This document shows positions 45,369 through 54,628 of a DNA stretch of 64,000 bases, one piece after another. The translations under genes and the position numbers were made by a program. Position 1 is the first letter of the stretch. Every line of letters starts with the position of its first letter. The DNA comes from Calothrix sp. NIES-4101 (GTDB lineage Bacteria; Cyanobacteriota; Cyanobacteriia; Cyanobacteriales; Nostocaceae). The notes beneath the pieces are model-generated. The model was not told where the DNA came from and made no database searches. It was given only the letters and a program-made list of their open reading frames with translations. Location of the stretch: positions 248,001-312,000 of the forward strand of contig AP018280.1 of assembly GCA_004296455.1 (NCBI GenBank), given 5' to 3'.

Positions 45369-45526
45369 ATGTCCATGACTCAAGTAATTAGGCGTTTGCA
45401 AGCAAAACCAGTTAGGAAGGGCATTACATCATCTTTAGGTTTTAGATCCAAGGCAAATTACCTGCTGAATTACTTATAGATACTATTGATAAAGAACTTG
45501 CAATTTTAAGGAAAGTAAATTGTTAA
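45369..45526 (+). pseudogene. Possible decayed small gene
   Basis: ATG at 45369 opens a 36-codon frame (MTQVIRRLQAKPVRKGITSS); in a shifted frame the following bases encode GKLPAELLIDTIDKELAILR to a stop at 45524-45526. The two halves look like one small helical protein with a frameshift between. This is weak evidence from coding-like appearance only. Confidence 0.25.
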
Positions 45527-45615
45527 TTTTGTGAATGATTCGGTTCAGTATCTGAAGTAACTGCTATAGTCTGAGGAAGCATCAATCCTATCAATGATAA
45601 TCAGCAGTTTTGTCT

Positions 45616-46125
45616 ATGAAAAAATTTTCTCGCCAGCAAATTTTCTCGCCAGCATTATTAGTTCTCAAAGTAAGTATCATTCTTCTTATACTGCCTGTAA
45701 GTAAATCTTTTAGCTCCTCTGCGCCAAACTTGGATGGAGACTCGCAACCCAATCGTGTGAAATTCAGCGAATGTATGGCAGATGTTCAAGAGACGACTAG
45801 TGGTTGGGAAAAACAACAAATGAATTCAGCCGCAACAGCAATTTGTAATGCCAGAAAAGCACATGCAAAAGAAAAAGCCAGATTTATCGCTGCAATTAGC
45901 AAATTAGAAAAGCAATATGAAGGCTATACCAACCACGGATTTGATCAGCATGTCAAAGTGGCAACGCAGGATGCTTGGAATATCGTCAAAAATTGCATTG
46001 AGTTTAAAGAAGGATTTACTCACCCCCATAATGTAGCAATCTATCAAGTTCCCAATGATGTGCGTAAAAGTTGCTATGCAATGACTGCGGGTTTAGTGGA
46101 ATCACAGTTAATAGTCAGTAAATAA
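45616..46125 (+). CDS. Secreted protein, unknown
   Basis: A 169-residue protein with an N-terminal signal sequence (LLVLKVSIILLILPVSKSFS, about residues 12-31). The mature part is helical and charged, with four cysteines (SECMADVQ, ATAICNAR, VKNCIEF, RKSCYAM) that may form two disulfides, as expected for a periplasmic or extracellular protein. No domain was recognised. ATG 45616 is used; a TTG two codons upstream is in the same frame. It is not clearly linked to cmpABCD, which is transcribed away from it. Confidence 0.65.
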   Translation: MKKFSRQQIFSPALLVLKVSIILLILPVSKSFSSSAPNLDGDSQPNRVKFSECMADVQETTSGWEKQQMNSAATAICNARKAHAKEKARFIAAISKLEKQYEGYTNHGFDQHVKVATQDAWNIVKNCIEFKEGFTHPHNVAIYQVPNDVRKSCYAMTAGLVESQLIVSK

Positions 46126-46527
46126 TCATCAAATATAGAAGTATTGAGCGAGATAGGGAGAACAAGAGAGGTAGGAATATCACATTTACTCTCCGCACGC
46201 ACTCTCTTCGCCATAATTATGATATTTTATGGGTGCGATCGCACTTCTGGAAGGCAGATAGATTTGGCATAGTCTGTATAGTTATTTTGTCAACTAAGGC
46301 AGAATCGGGCGTTGCATGAGTGCGGGATAATTTGGGAATCTGCATAAACAACAATCACCGTGTCTCCCGTACTGTGACATTTGTTTAATTTTGGAATTAC
46401 AAAACTTAAATCTTTAGGTTAAAGATATTTGGTGCAATTATTGTTAGTATAAAAGTAAGCCATAATCCGATTTATCTATTAGGGTGCGAATTTGCCAAAC
46501 CCAACACAACTAATGAGGTTTCCAGTA
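46126..46527. other. 402-base intergenic region
   Basis: No gene, RNA or strong terminator was seen in this stretch between two secreted-protein genes. It has one HIP1-like GCGATCGCAC site near 46236. Confidence 0.35.
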
Positions 46528-46848
46528 ATGTTCAAGAAAAGCTGTATTTTTGGTTTTTTAGCTACGGCTTTCATGCTGCCCGCAGCTGCCTTAGCGGACA
46601 TGAATAATAATGTAGTGGTAGAGACAAACCCTGTTAATAATGCATCTACCTGTGTAACAACACCAGTGGTTGTCAAACCAAATTCTCGAAACGTAAAAGT
46701 TACTCAGCGTCGAATATCAAAGGGTAACGTCAACATGCGAACAGAAATCTATCAAAGTAGTAGTACATCTACATCAACTGCAAGAGTAACTGAGCCGATG
46801 TGTGTTTTACCACAAGGGGTGATGAATAACGTCTTGATTTTGCCATAG
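46528..46848 (+). CDS. Small secreted protein, unknown
   Basis: A 106-residue protein with a clear signal peptide (KSCIFGFLATAFMLPAAALA, cleavage after ALA). The mature part is Thr/Val/Asn-rich with two cysteines (ASTCVTTP and EPMCVLP), which fits a beta-rich extracytoplasmic protein. The ATG at 46528 is chosen because GAGG lies 9 to 12 bases upstream; longer in-frame starts at 46513 and 46492 exist. The family was not recognised. Confidence 0.6.
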   Translation: MFKKSCIFGFLATAFMLPAAALADMNNNVVVETNPVNNASTCVTTPVVVKPNSRNVKVTQRRISKGNVNMRTEIYQSSSTSTSTARVTEPMCVLPQGVMNNVLILP

Positions 46849-47041
46849 GAGTAGGAAAGGGGAAATTTGTCATCCCCTACAGAAAAATAAGTGAGTCAGT
46901 CACGTATTTTTAATGCCCAATTCCCAATTCTCCAGCCAAAACACATTTAAATTGCATTTAAAATAACCAAGATTCTTGGTGTGGGTATGTTTACCTGTCT
47001 CGGGATGTAAACATAAGTATGCAAACTAAATGTGGAAAAAA

Positions 47042-47863
47042 TTATCTTTTCTTGACTTCATTTAGCAATTTGGCAATTTCCTTATGTTTCTCTAGATTTC
47101 CTTGTTTTGTATACAGCTGGCTGGCTTTCTGGAAATCCTTAATTGCCAGAGTTTGGTTTCCGGTGTCTAAATAAAATAGTCCTCGATTTTTATAAGCCAG
47201 TGCATAGTCTGATTTGAGACGGATTGCTTGGGTATAATCTGCTAAAGCTCCTTTATTATCTCCAATATCCAGTCGGACTACTCCCCGATTGAGATAAGCT
47301 GCATGTGAACCTTTATCTTGCCATTTATTAATTTGAATTGCTTTGCTGTAGTCGTTGAGTGCAGCTTTTTTATTACCTAGTTTGTGGTGTGCTAAAGCTC
47401 TGTTGTAAAAAACATCAGATTCGTCCGTTTTAACTTTTACTACTTGGTTAAAGTCTGCGATTGCACCTTGAGAATCTCCCATTTCATAGCGGAGTTTACC
47501 GCGATTGATATATGCGCTAGTAACTGCTCCTTGTCCCCAGTATTGGTTGATTTGAATTGCTTGGTTATAGTCATTCAGGGCGGCTTTTTTATTTCCTAAG
47601 TCTTCGTAGGTGATTGCCCTGTTGTAGTATGCTAGGGAATAGCGAGAGTTTATTTTGATGGCTTGACTGTAATCAGCGAGAGCGCCCTTTAAGTTGCCTT
47701 CATCAGCCTTTTTTGTCGCTTGGTTTAAAAGCTGAATCGCCTGATTTTGACTGGTTACTGCTTGGGGTGATTCTGGTGGTTTATTTTGCGCTGTGACGGT
47801 GGGAATATTTGTGAATAGGGTAATACTGCTAAAAATAGCCAAGGAGATTGCAGTTCTTTTCAT
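47042..47863 (-). CDS. Secreted TPR-repeat protein
   Basis: A 273-residue protein with a signal peptide (AISLAIFSSITLFTNIPTVTA) and about six tetratricopeptide repeats from residue 40 on. Units show the ALADYSQAIKINSRYSLAYYNRAI and GALADYTQAIRLKSDYALAYKNRGL pattern with the W-LG-Y-F-A-P spacing. TPRs mediate protein contacts in the periplasm. It follows the usher-like gene on the same strand (72-base gap) and may belong to the fibre-assembly locus. Confidence 0.85.
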   Translation of the reverse strand: MKRTAISLAIFSSITLFTNIPTVTAQNKPPESPQAVTSQNQAIQLLNQATKKADEGNLKGALADYSQAIKINSRYSLAYYNRAITYEDLGNKKAALNDYNQAIQINQYWGQGAVTSAYINRGKLRYEMGDSQGAIADFNQVVKVKTDESDVFYNRALAHHKLGNKKAALNDYSKAIQINKWQDKGSHAAYLNRGVVRLDIGDNKGALADYTQAIRLKSDYALAYKNRGLFYLDTGNQTLAIKDFQKASQLYTKQGNLEKHKEIAKLLNEVKKR

Positions 47864-47935
47864 AATGGTTTGTAAATGTTAGATGAATGCACAGTTTTTG
47901 TGCCTAACTTTAGTATTCCCAAAATAAAAGTTTAT

Positions 47936-50869
47936 CTACTTTTCTATACTTTCTTCCTTGGGTAAAACACTCTGATTAACACCGGATTTCAATGCCCGAA
48001 ATTCCTCGTTTTCTAGTTGCTGTAAGTTCAATTCCTTCAATCCTGCCGATGAACTATCCAGTTCTAACTTCATGCCATTTACAGACTTGCCATTAATCAA
48101 CAGGTTATATTCTCCCTGTTGCAAACGTTCTAAATAATATACCCCTGCGCCATTTGTCACCGAAAATAATCGCTTCTTCCCATCACTTGTGACTGCTTCT
48201 ACCCTGGCTCCATTGATGGGTTCCCCCTTGATATTGGTAATGACACCAGAAACAGCGTAGGCACGGGTTAATGGCAGTAATACGGGGGTGTAGGAACCTG
48301 CGGTGATATCCACTGCGTAGGCATCAGTTGCCGCTTGCCAATCGAGGGGAAAACCTGCGGGGTCTAAATCGAGGCGATAACTTCCTGGATTTAATCGTAC
48401 CAGAATGCGATCGCGTTGCATGTCTGGTTGTAATATTTTCAATGGTCTATTGTTAATGATTAGCAGTGAGTTGGCATCTTCGGTATAAATTTCTTCGCCT
48501 GGGTCACGTTCACCGTTATTGTTGGCATCTAAGAAGGGCTGAATTAACATTCCTCCTTGGGTGCGATAATAGCTGGTACGTCTGTCTCCGGGGCGAATTC
48601 CACCTTGTAAGCCGAGGCTGGAAACTAGGTCAATGTTGAAGCTGGATGCATCGGAAATCACAGATACACCTTGGTATCGGGCACGTAATAATATACCTGG
48701 TAATACTGTGGTTGTGACTGAAGCTATTAATCCCGTGCCTTGGGAACCAATACCATAGCCGAGTTGAGTCTCCCATTTATAATTACCATCGATAGCCCGT
48801 TCTTGGGAACGATATTGCCAACCCATCGTTAGGAGATTGCTATTGAAGTTTTGGCTGCGGGTTTCGTAGTTGAGGAGTAATGAATGTCCCAAACCAGAGA
48901 AGCTTCTGGAGGATAAGCCGTAGGTAAGTTCCGAGAGGGTACCGACTTCGTTTCCGAGTTGCCGCAGTTCCAGTTTTCCCAGACGTTGGAGTAAATTCCA
49001 ACGGAAGCGGTTTTCGGTGTCTATACCTAAACGAGCAAAGGTGTAGGCATTTCTACCACTGAAGCTAAATTGGAGTCCTCCACCTGTACCAAAGCGACTG
49101 TCACTGTTGGCGAATAGGGAAACTCCCCGGAGGATATTCCAATTAGCATATAGTCTACTGGAAAAGCGATCGCTAAAAAAGGAGAGGTTAAATTTTTGTG
49201 ATGGCTCGAAGCGAATATCGGCAATGGTATTGAGGTTTTTGCCAACTAAGGTGGAGAGCGATACTTGTAGGGGAATATTGGCGGGACGATAGAATAATTC
49301 GGTTAATCCTTTGAAGGAATCGTCATAAACTCCTCCGACTCCCAGAGTTAAGTCTTGGGATACACCCCAACGTTGGGCAATACCTCCGCGAAAATCGGTA
49401 AAATTACCAAATAAACTGCGATTACTATTAAATTCTCTGCCAAAACCACCGGAAGCGACGAAAGCTGACGCTCCTGCGGGAATTTGTCCTGGGGTTGCCG
49501 TATAACTGGCATCGCGGATTTCTGGTTGGGCAGTGAGTCTGCCTTCGGGATACAGGAATATGCGGTAATTACTGTTGAGATATCTGTCTTCATTTTGGAC
49601 GTTATCGAAGCGGTAAACTCCAGAGGAATCGACGAGAACTTCGGCAATGACGACATCTCCAAACCGCTCAACCAATCTCACTAAAGTTCCTGGTTCTGCT
49701 CTTCCCGATATAGTACGCCCAATTTGAGCCGATTGTAACCTTTGCCGGGGGTCGATGGAACCAGCACCAAGGAAGTATTCGGGAGGTGTAAATCCTTGTC
49801 TTTGGATATAGGTAAAACCCCAAAAATCACCGTTTGTAGCTTGGTTGCGCCAAAATGTCGGGTGAGAACCAACAAAATAATCTTGTTGATTGGTTTGTCG
49901 GAGAAACTGGGCTTCCGATATCTTCCAAGTCGAAGAATTTTGAAACTCTGGTTGTTGAGTACGCAGATACCAAGAACCACCAAAAGCTGAACCTACAGCT
50001 TGAAAATCACCTTGGGAATTAGTGGAATTATTTTCCCCACCAGTAAAATTTAGCCTTTGTTCCAGCGCCGCTAGACTCAAACCTGTCGATTGCAAACGTG
50101 GTAAACCCTCCAAAATAACTGGTGGTTCCTTACGTCTACCCCGTTGCCTACCTTGATTTAACCAGGGAACATCAAATGCGATCGCATATTCATTAATTTC
50201 AAATGTTGCCTCGACTCCAAATAGCTTTTTAATATCTTGAATTGAGAAAGCTAAACCAATTTGGGCATCATTCGCTAGCTTTCGTGGGTCGATACGGGTG
50301 ACAATACCACTATTACGTAATTCTAATTGACCATCGGGTAAACTGGTGACGCTGAATCGTAAAGCTTCAATGACAGCATCATAAGGGACTAACCAGTTAT
50401 CAAAATCAACAGCTTGGGAACCATCTTCCTTTCCCCGCACCAAGACACTGGGGTTAACAGTACGTTTCCCCACCAGCAAACCCACAGGAATGACTTCAGT
50501 ATTTTTACTTGCGGCAATATTTACAGATTCCTTCTCCGCCGGAACTGGTGAAGAGGATTTTTCTGCAACCAGCCTCGCTTTTCCTGGGGGAGAAAGGCGA
50601 GAAATTAAAGCCTCTCTTTGCGAAGCGGAGCGATTTGGAGAAGGATTCTTAATTCTGTTAATTAAATTCTTGCGGCGATTTTTATTAATTTCCAATTGCA
50701 AAGCATGATTATTAGTACTATTGTTAGGAACAATTCGTGAGTTCTCTAAAGTAGTTGTGGAATCCGAATCAGACGGGAATTTACTCGTTGACTGGGCTAC
50801 GACTCGGGGCATCACTGACATGACAGAGATGGGAACAAACATTAAAAATAGTAATAATAATCTACGCAT
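47936..50869 (-). CDS. Usher-like outer-membrane beta-barrel protein
   Basis: A 977-residue secreted protein (signal peptide MRRLLLLFLMFVPISVMS). After a basic Asn/Ser-rich linker there is an N-terminal domain near residues 125-245 (LVGKRTVNPSVLVRGKEDG to YAIAFDVPWLN), a plug/middle domain resembling that of fimbrial ushers (IGRTISGRAEPGTLVRLVER, VYRFDNVQ, IFLYPEGRL, then ASAFVASGGFGREF), and a long beta-barrel with alternating strands (SQDLTLGVGGVYDDSFKGL, NTFARLGID-like). Near 770 is an EF-hand-like loop DANNNGERDPGEE, and the C-terminus is an Ig-like CarboxypepD_reg domain (AYAVSGVITNIKGEPINGARV). Two FimC-like chaperones and two pilin-like proteins lie nearby, which supports the usher role; it is not identical to known usher families. 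Confidence 0.7.
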   Translation of the reverse strand: MRRLLLLFLMFVPISVMSVMPRVVAQSTSKFPSDSDSTTTLENSRIVPNNSTNNHALQLEINKNRRKNLINRIKNPSPNRSASQREALISRLSPPGKARLVAEKSSSPVPAEKESVNIAASKNTEVIPVGLLVGKRTVNPSVLVRGKEDGSQAVDFDNWLVPYDAVIEALRFSVTSLPDGQLELRNSGIVTRIDPRKLANDAQIGLAFSIQDIKKLFGVEATFEINEYAIAFDVPWLNQGRQRGRRKEPPVILEGLPRLQSTGLSLAALEQRLNFTGGENNSTNSQGDFQAVGSAFGGSWYLRTQQPEFQNSSTWKISEAQFLRQTNQQDYFVGSHPTFWRNQATNGDFWGFTYIQRQGFTPPEYFLGAGSIDPRQRLQSAQIGRTISGRAEPGTLVRLVERFGDVVIAEVLVDSSGVYRFDNVQNEDRYLNSNYRIFLYPEGRLTAQPEIRDASYTATPGQIPAGASAFVASGGFGREFNSNRSLFGNFTDFRGGIAQRWGVSQDLTLGVGGVYDDSFKGLTELFYRPANIPLQVSLSTLVGKNLNTIADIRFEPSQKFNLSFFSDRFSSRLYANWNILRGVSLFANSDSRFGTGGGLQFSFSGRNAYTFARLGIDTENRFRWNLLQRLGKLELRQLGNEVGTLSELTYGLSSRSFSGLGHSLLLNYETRSQNFNSNLLTMGWQYRSQERAIDGNYKWETQLGYGIGSQGTGLIASVTTTVLPGILLRARYQGVSVISDASSFNIDLVSSLGLQGGIRPGDRRTSYYRTQGGMLIQPFLDANNNGERDPGEEIYTEDANSLLIINNRPLKILQPDMQRDRILVRLNPGSYRLDLDPAGFPLDWQAATDAYAVDITAGSYTPVLLPLTRAYAVSGVITNIKGEPINGARVEAVTSDGKKRLFSVTNGAGVYYLERLQQGEYNLLINGKSVNGMKLELDSSSAGLKELNLQQLENEEFRALKSGVNQSVLPKEESIEK

Positions 50870-51301
50870 TGGATATTCAATAAATAATAATTTGAACTTT
50901 AATAATTAGTTACCAAGTCTCATAGGATAGATTTCAAATACATTTGAATATAAGTTTTTGTCTATAACACGCGCAGGTGTAAAATGCTGAATGATTCTTT
51001 ATATTTATGTATTTATAGGGAGATATTTTGTTAATAAGTGACATATCGACCAATCAATTATTAACAATACCTTGATGAAATGAGATCGGTGGAATTAACT
51101 AAAGGCAAATACTATATTTTTTCCGAGAAGAGATTATTTATAGGATTAGTAACATCCCAGAAAGAGGGTTTATCTCCAATGAAATATTTAATTTGAAAAT
51201 AGAATATGACGATAAAATAATAAACCGGTTTTCTCCTTTAACATACAAAGTTGATTTTGAGAGAAAAACGGTTTTTTTAGATAACGTCAGATAAAAACTA
51301 C
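50870..51301. other. 432-base gap upstream of the usher gene
   Basis: It holds the usher promoter region and, next to 51302, the terminator of the chaperone gene (51222-51278). Otherwise AT-rich without a gene. Confidence 0.45.
51222..51278 (-). terminator. Terminator after the chaperone gene
   Basis: AAACCGGTTTTCTC (51222-51235) is complementary, with one mismatch, to GAGAAAAACGGTTT (51261-51274); on the minus strand it follows the chaperone stop and is followed by TTATTATTTT. It indicates that the chaperone and the usher are separate transcripts. Confidence 0.7.
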
Positions 51302-52165
51302 TTATTTTCTATTTAGCGAACGAATAAGATTTGTAGATGGAACAGTGAAATTCACATTAAATGACTTTTTATTTTTATTCTCACCCCACATCATTTCTCC
51401 ACTGAGTTGATATGTTCCAGGGTTTAGAACAAGTTCATCCTTTTTAGAAGGATTTAATGTGAAATAGCGATCGCTATCTGGCACAATACCTGTAGATGGG
51501 CTTTCGCCAGTTTTTATTACTGTTCCATCTTGCTTTAGAGTCCACTTAATTAATGAATATGTAGAAGCTTTTCCAGTATTACGCACTAATAGCTGTAGTC
51601 GCTTGTTATTCGCATTCCATCTAGCAGTTTCTGCTGTTAAATTTGGACGCACATCTCCTTTTCTCACAAAAAAAGCACTACCAATACGAGTAGTCACTTT
51701 TGTAGTGACTCCTTTAGTATCAGTCACCGTACTTTGCTTCAAAGGTTCAGTGAAAATCACAGCCCGATATTCCCCATCCGGAAGATTAGGAGCCAAGCGC
51801 GCACTCATTCGTACCCTTCTAGTTGTTCCTGGCGGTACAACTAATTCTCGTGGAGAAAATTGCAAATAAGGTCTTAAATCATTCGCAATAGATGGTATCG
51901 TTTGAAAACCTTTTTCTTTATCATACGTGAAAGATTCTGCATAAACACGGGCACGGAATGTTTCATCGGTAGTATTAGTAATATCAATTACACCCGTCGC
52001 TTGTCCACGGCGGCTTTGAGTTTCAATTATCATTGGTGATAATTTTACCTGAGCTTGAGCAATTCCTGCCCATAGGGAAATCGTACATAATAAACCAGCA
52101 CGAAATAATAATTTAGAGTATATATTTGTAAATAAAAATCTCGTTATTGAGGGAGAAGCTAACAT
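51302..52165 (-). CDS. FimC-like fimbrial periplasmic chaperone (copy A)
   Basis: A 287-residue protein with an N-terminal signal region (FRAGLLCTISLWAGIAQAQ) and an Ig-like PapD/FimC fold: VKLSPMIIETQSRRGQATGVIDI as the first strands, PYLQFSPRELVVPPGTTRRVRM as the F1-edge region and LAPNLPDGEYRAVIFTEPL as G1-type region, then a second Ig-like domain to the end (NKKSFNVNFTVPSTNLI). Such chaperones cap pilus subunits in the periplasm by donor-strand complementation before delivery to an usher. It is paralogous to 53706-54533 and lies 3 kb from the usher-like gene, with its own terminator. Confidence 0.82.
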   Translation of the reverse strand: MLASPSITRFLFTNIYSKLLFRAGLLCTISLWAGIAQAQVKLSPMIIETQSRRGQATGVIDITNTTDETFRARVYAESFTYDKEKGFQTIPSIANDLRPYLQFSPRELVVPPGTTRRVRMSARLAPNLPDGEYRAVIFTEPLKQSTVTDTKGVTTKVTTRIGSAFFVRKGDVRPNLTAETARWNANNKRLQLLVRNTGKASTYSLIKWTLKQDGTVIKTGESPSTGIVPDSDRYFTLNPSKKDELVLNPGTYQLSGEMMWGENKNKKSFNVNFTVPSTNLIRSLNRK

Positions 52166-52556
52166 TATTTATCCTGTCGTTTTCCAGTAATTAAAATCTC
52201 TATAAAATGACTTTATTTTTGACATAAAGTTTCAGGGAATTAGTTGTAATAAGTCTTTTTAATTCTCCATAATATCTTATTGTCAAATACACAAATTTTA
52301 ATTAATCGCTTTTCTGAGTAATTTCTCAGTTTTCACTCATATCTTTTATGTAAATACTGATTAGCGATTCTTTTTTAACAAGATTTTCCCATGAATGTTA
52401 TCCGTATAATCTACAGTATTTACTCTAATTTCACTGAAATATTTGAGAAATCGTGAACGAAAAAAACCCCGACTTTTGAAAGTTGGGGTATTAAGAAAAT
52501 GAAACTCAACATTTATTTAACTTGGGTAAGTTAGCTTCAATTTCATTAATTCCAAA
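52166..52556. other. 391-base gap with chaperone promoter and pilin terminator
   Basis: It contains the promoter region of the minus-strand chaperone gene and, at 52459-52490, the terminator of the pilin-like gene. No other gene is visible. Confidence 0.4.
52459..52490 (-). terminator. Terminator after pilin-like gene A
   Basis: On the minus strand TACCCCAACTTT, loop CA, AAAGTCGGGGT, followed by seven T. A GC-rich stem with one mismatch and a T tract, 66 bases after the stop at 52557, typical of a strong rho-independent terminator. Confidence 0.88.
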
Positions 52557-53030
52557 TTACTGAGGAGTAGCAGTTAGTAGTACAGTGTATTCATACGTAC
52601 CAGCTTGGGGACTTGCAGCTGTATCTGCTGTCATTGATACGGTTGCATCTTCATCGATACCAGCGCCTGTGACTACAATACCAGTACCAGTGTCAGTAGT
52701 ATTGCCAAAGGCTACTGTGCTTAATGTCGCAACATTGTTTGTTGTGGTTTCTGGACCGTTAACTTGGACAGGAGCAGCAACTGTAAGAAGTGCTGCGCCG
52801 TTACAGTTAATATTAATCGTGGCATCAGTAGCTGTTTCTAGTCCATCATCAGTAGTATTGACAGCTAAAATACCATCAGTAGGAGTTCCCCAGGTACAAG
52901 TATTACCAGAACTAAAACTAAACTCAACAGTTGCAGGTTCAGCTGGTCCTGGTGCTGCCTTCGCACTATTCGCAAAACCAAAGCTACTAACCAACAATAC
53001 AGCAGAAACTAATAAAGAACGACGCAACAT
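52557..53030 (-). CDS. Pilin-like secreted subunit A (spore-coat-U-like)
   Basis: A 157-residue secreted protein with signal peptide (SLLVSAVLLVSSFGFANSAKA, about residues 4-24). The mature part is beta-rich with two cysteines (SGNTCTWGTP and ININCNGAA), as in pilins stabilised by one disulfide, and ends AGTYEYTVLLTATPQ, close to the AGxYxDTVxVTV end of spore-coat-U-type subunits of archaic chaperone-usher pili. It lies between two chaperone genes and has a strong terminator downstream. The disulfide and donor-strand mode of assembly are inferred. Confidence 0.65.
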   Translation of the reverse strand: MLRRSLLVSAVLLVSSFGFANSAKAAPGPAEPATVEFSFSSGNTCTWGTPTDGILAVNTTDDGLETATDATININCNGAALLTVAAPVQVNGPETTTNNVATLSTVAFGNTTDTGTGIVVTGAGIDEDATVSMTADTAASPQAGTYEYTVLLTATPQ

Positions 53031-53705
53031 AGTTCAATCCTCAAATATGTAAATAAAACGAGTTGTCACTCAAAAAAGCAAAGAAGTCTGTCGATATCCT
53101 TCTGAAAATGACATCAAAGTAAAAATTGACTTTTCAAATCTCTGCCATTCAATTAGCAGGTTCAATACAGCCAAAAATTTAAAGCTTTTATCCCTTAGCA
53201 ATCATGTTATTCGTTACCTGAAAAATATCTCAGATTTAATCAAACCAGCTTTTGTAGCAATCTTAAAATCATGAAACTAGCAAGAGAATGAGCAGATAAT
53301 AAAGCAAAGAGATTCAGTTAAAATGCTAAAGGAATATACTGCTGACTAAATATGCTACTAAATTTGTAGTTAACAACTTTAGTGACTAACCTGACTCAGT
53401 TGCTTTACACTAGTGTTTTCTTTCGCTGTGCAACCAATTTAAGTCATCAAAACAAACAATAACTATCGTGATAATACCGAAATTTTAAAACTGAATTAAA
53501 GCTTGATGGTTAGATATTTATTCGGAAACTTTGACTATTTCCCGATGAGATTTTCTGAGTGTTATACTGATGGCGATTGATAGTTAAAGTGCTGTTGCAG
53601 TTCCCAATCCTTATAAACGGTGCGTTACTACAATCCTTACCCGCAGTATTTATAGATGAATCAATAAATTAAATCAATAAATCAAATCAATATATAAACA
53701 TATAA
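53031..53705. other. 675-base divergent promoter region
   Basis: Between the minus-strand pilin-like gene and the plus-strand chaperone B. No gene is visible. It holds GGTGCGTTACTAC at 53619-53631, whose inverted copy lies just beyond chaperone B at 54540-54552, and three short AATCAAT-type direct repeats near 53659-53700. Confidence 0.5.
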
Positions 53706-54533
53706 ATGAAAATTACGTCTTTTCTCAAATTCTCCTTACCTTTAGCGACTATATTCTTATCAAACTTCTTACCATTGGGAAACTCTGCCAAAGCAGATAT
53801 TGCCATTTCCCCCATGATTATCGAAACCCAAGCCAAGCGGGGACAAGCAAAAGGTATTTTGACGGTTTCTAACCTGAATGAAAAAGCATTCCGCGCTCGT
53901 GTCTACACTTCTGCTTTTACCTACGACAAAGAACAAGGTTTCCAAACTCTCAAGTCTAGCCCCAATGATTTAGCTCCCTATCTGCAATTTTCCCCCAGAG
54001 AGCTACAAGTGGACGGTTCAACTCAGCGTAGTATTCGCTTCATTACGCGATTTCCCCCCAGCTTACCTGATGGTGAATATCGCACCATGATTTTTACAGA
54101 AAACCTGGAAGCCACAAAAGTCACCGAAACTGATAATACAAGGGGTGTCACAGTCAATACAGCTATTATTCCCCGAATTGGCGTGGCTGTATATGTGCGT
54201 AAAGGTAATGTTTCCCCCAATTTAGCCGTTAGCAGCGCTCGATTTAATCCTCAAGCTAGCAAATTACAACTATTAGTAACAAACAAAGGTAAAGCTAGTG
54301 CAATCACCAGTGGTGAATGGAAACTGAAGCGAGGCAATCAAACTGTGCAAACTGGCAATATTGGTGATACTACCATAATTGCAGAAGGCGATCGCTATCT
54401 TTCCCTAACTCCTCCCAAATCAAATCAATCTCAACTTTTACCAGGAGATTATGAGCTTTCCGGCGAGTTAACTTGGGGAGAAAAGAAAAATACTATTCCT
54501 TTCAAAGTGACTGTGAATATACTTAACAATTAA
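53706..54533 (+). CDS. FimC-like fimbrial periplasmic chaperone (copy B)
   Basis: A 275-residue paralogue of the chaperone at 51302-52165 in the opposite orientation. It has a signal peptide (LATIFLSNFLPLGNSAKA), then ISPMIIETQAKRGQAKGILTV, APYLQFSPRELQVDGSTQRSI, FPPSLPDGEYRTMIFTENL and a second domain ending WGEKKNTIPFKVTVNI. The chaperone hallmarks are the same as in copy A; differences around the substrate groove suggest each chaperone may serve a different subunit. It is the only plus-strand gene in the cluster and is bracketed by inverted repeats. Confidence 0.82.
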   Translation: MKITSFLKFSLPLATIFLSNFLPLGNSAKADIAISPMIIETQAKRGQAKGILTVSNLNEKAFRARVYTSAFTYDKEQGFQTLKSSPNDLAPYLQFSPRELQVDGSTQRSIRFITRFPPSLPDGEYRTMIFTENLEATKVTETDNTRGVTVNTAIIPRIGVAVYVRKGNVSPNLAVSSARFNPQASKLQLLVTNKGKASAITSGEWKLKRGNQTVQTGNIGDTTIIAEGDRYLSLTPPKSNQSQLLPGDYELSGELTWGEKKNTIPFKVTVNILNN

Positions 54534-54539
54534 GATACC

Positions 54540-54584
54540 GTAGTAACGCACCATTGATAAGTATTTGGTGCATTTGGTGCGTTA
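54540..54584. repeat. Inverted repeat / hairpin after chaperone B
   Basis: TAACGCACCA (54544-54553) pairs with TGGTGCGTTA (54575-54584) around a 21-base loop, between two convergent genes. It includes GTAGTAACGCACC (54540-54552), a perfect inverted match to 53619-53631 on the other side of the gene. It may end both convergent transcripts and belongs to a known kind of cyanobacterial GGTGCGTTA repeat. Confidence 0.65.
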
Positions 54585-54628
54585 TGCTATCGCTAACACA
54601 TCCTACTCAAAATTAAGGTTTCAAGTTC

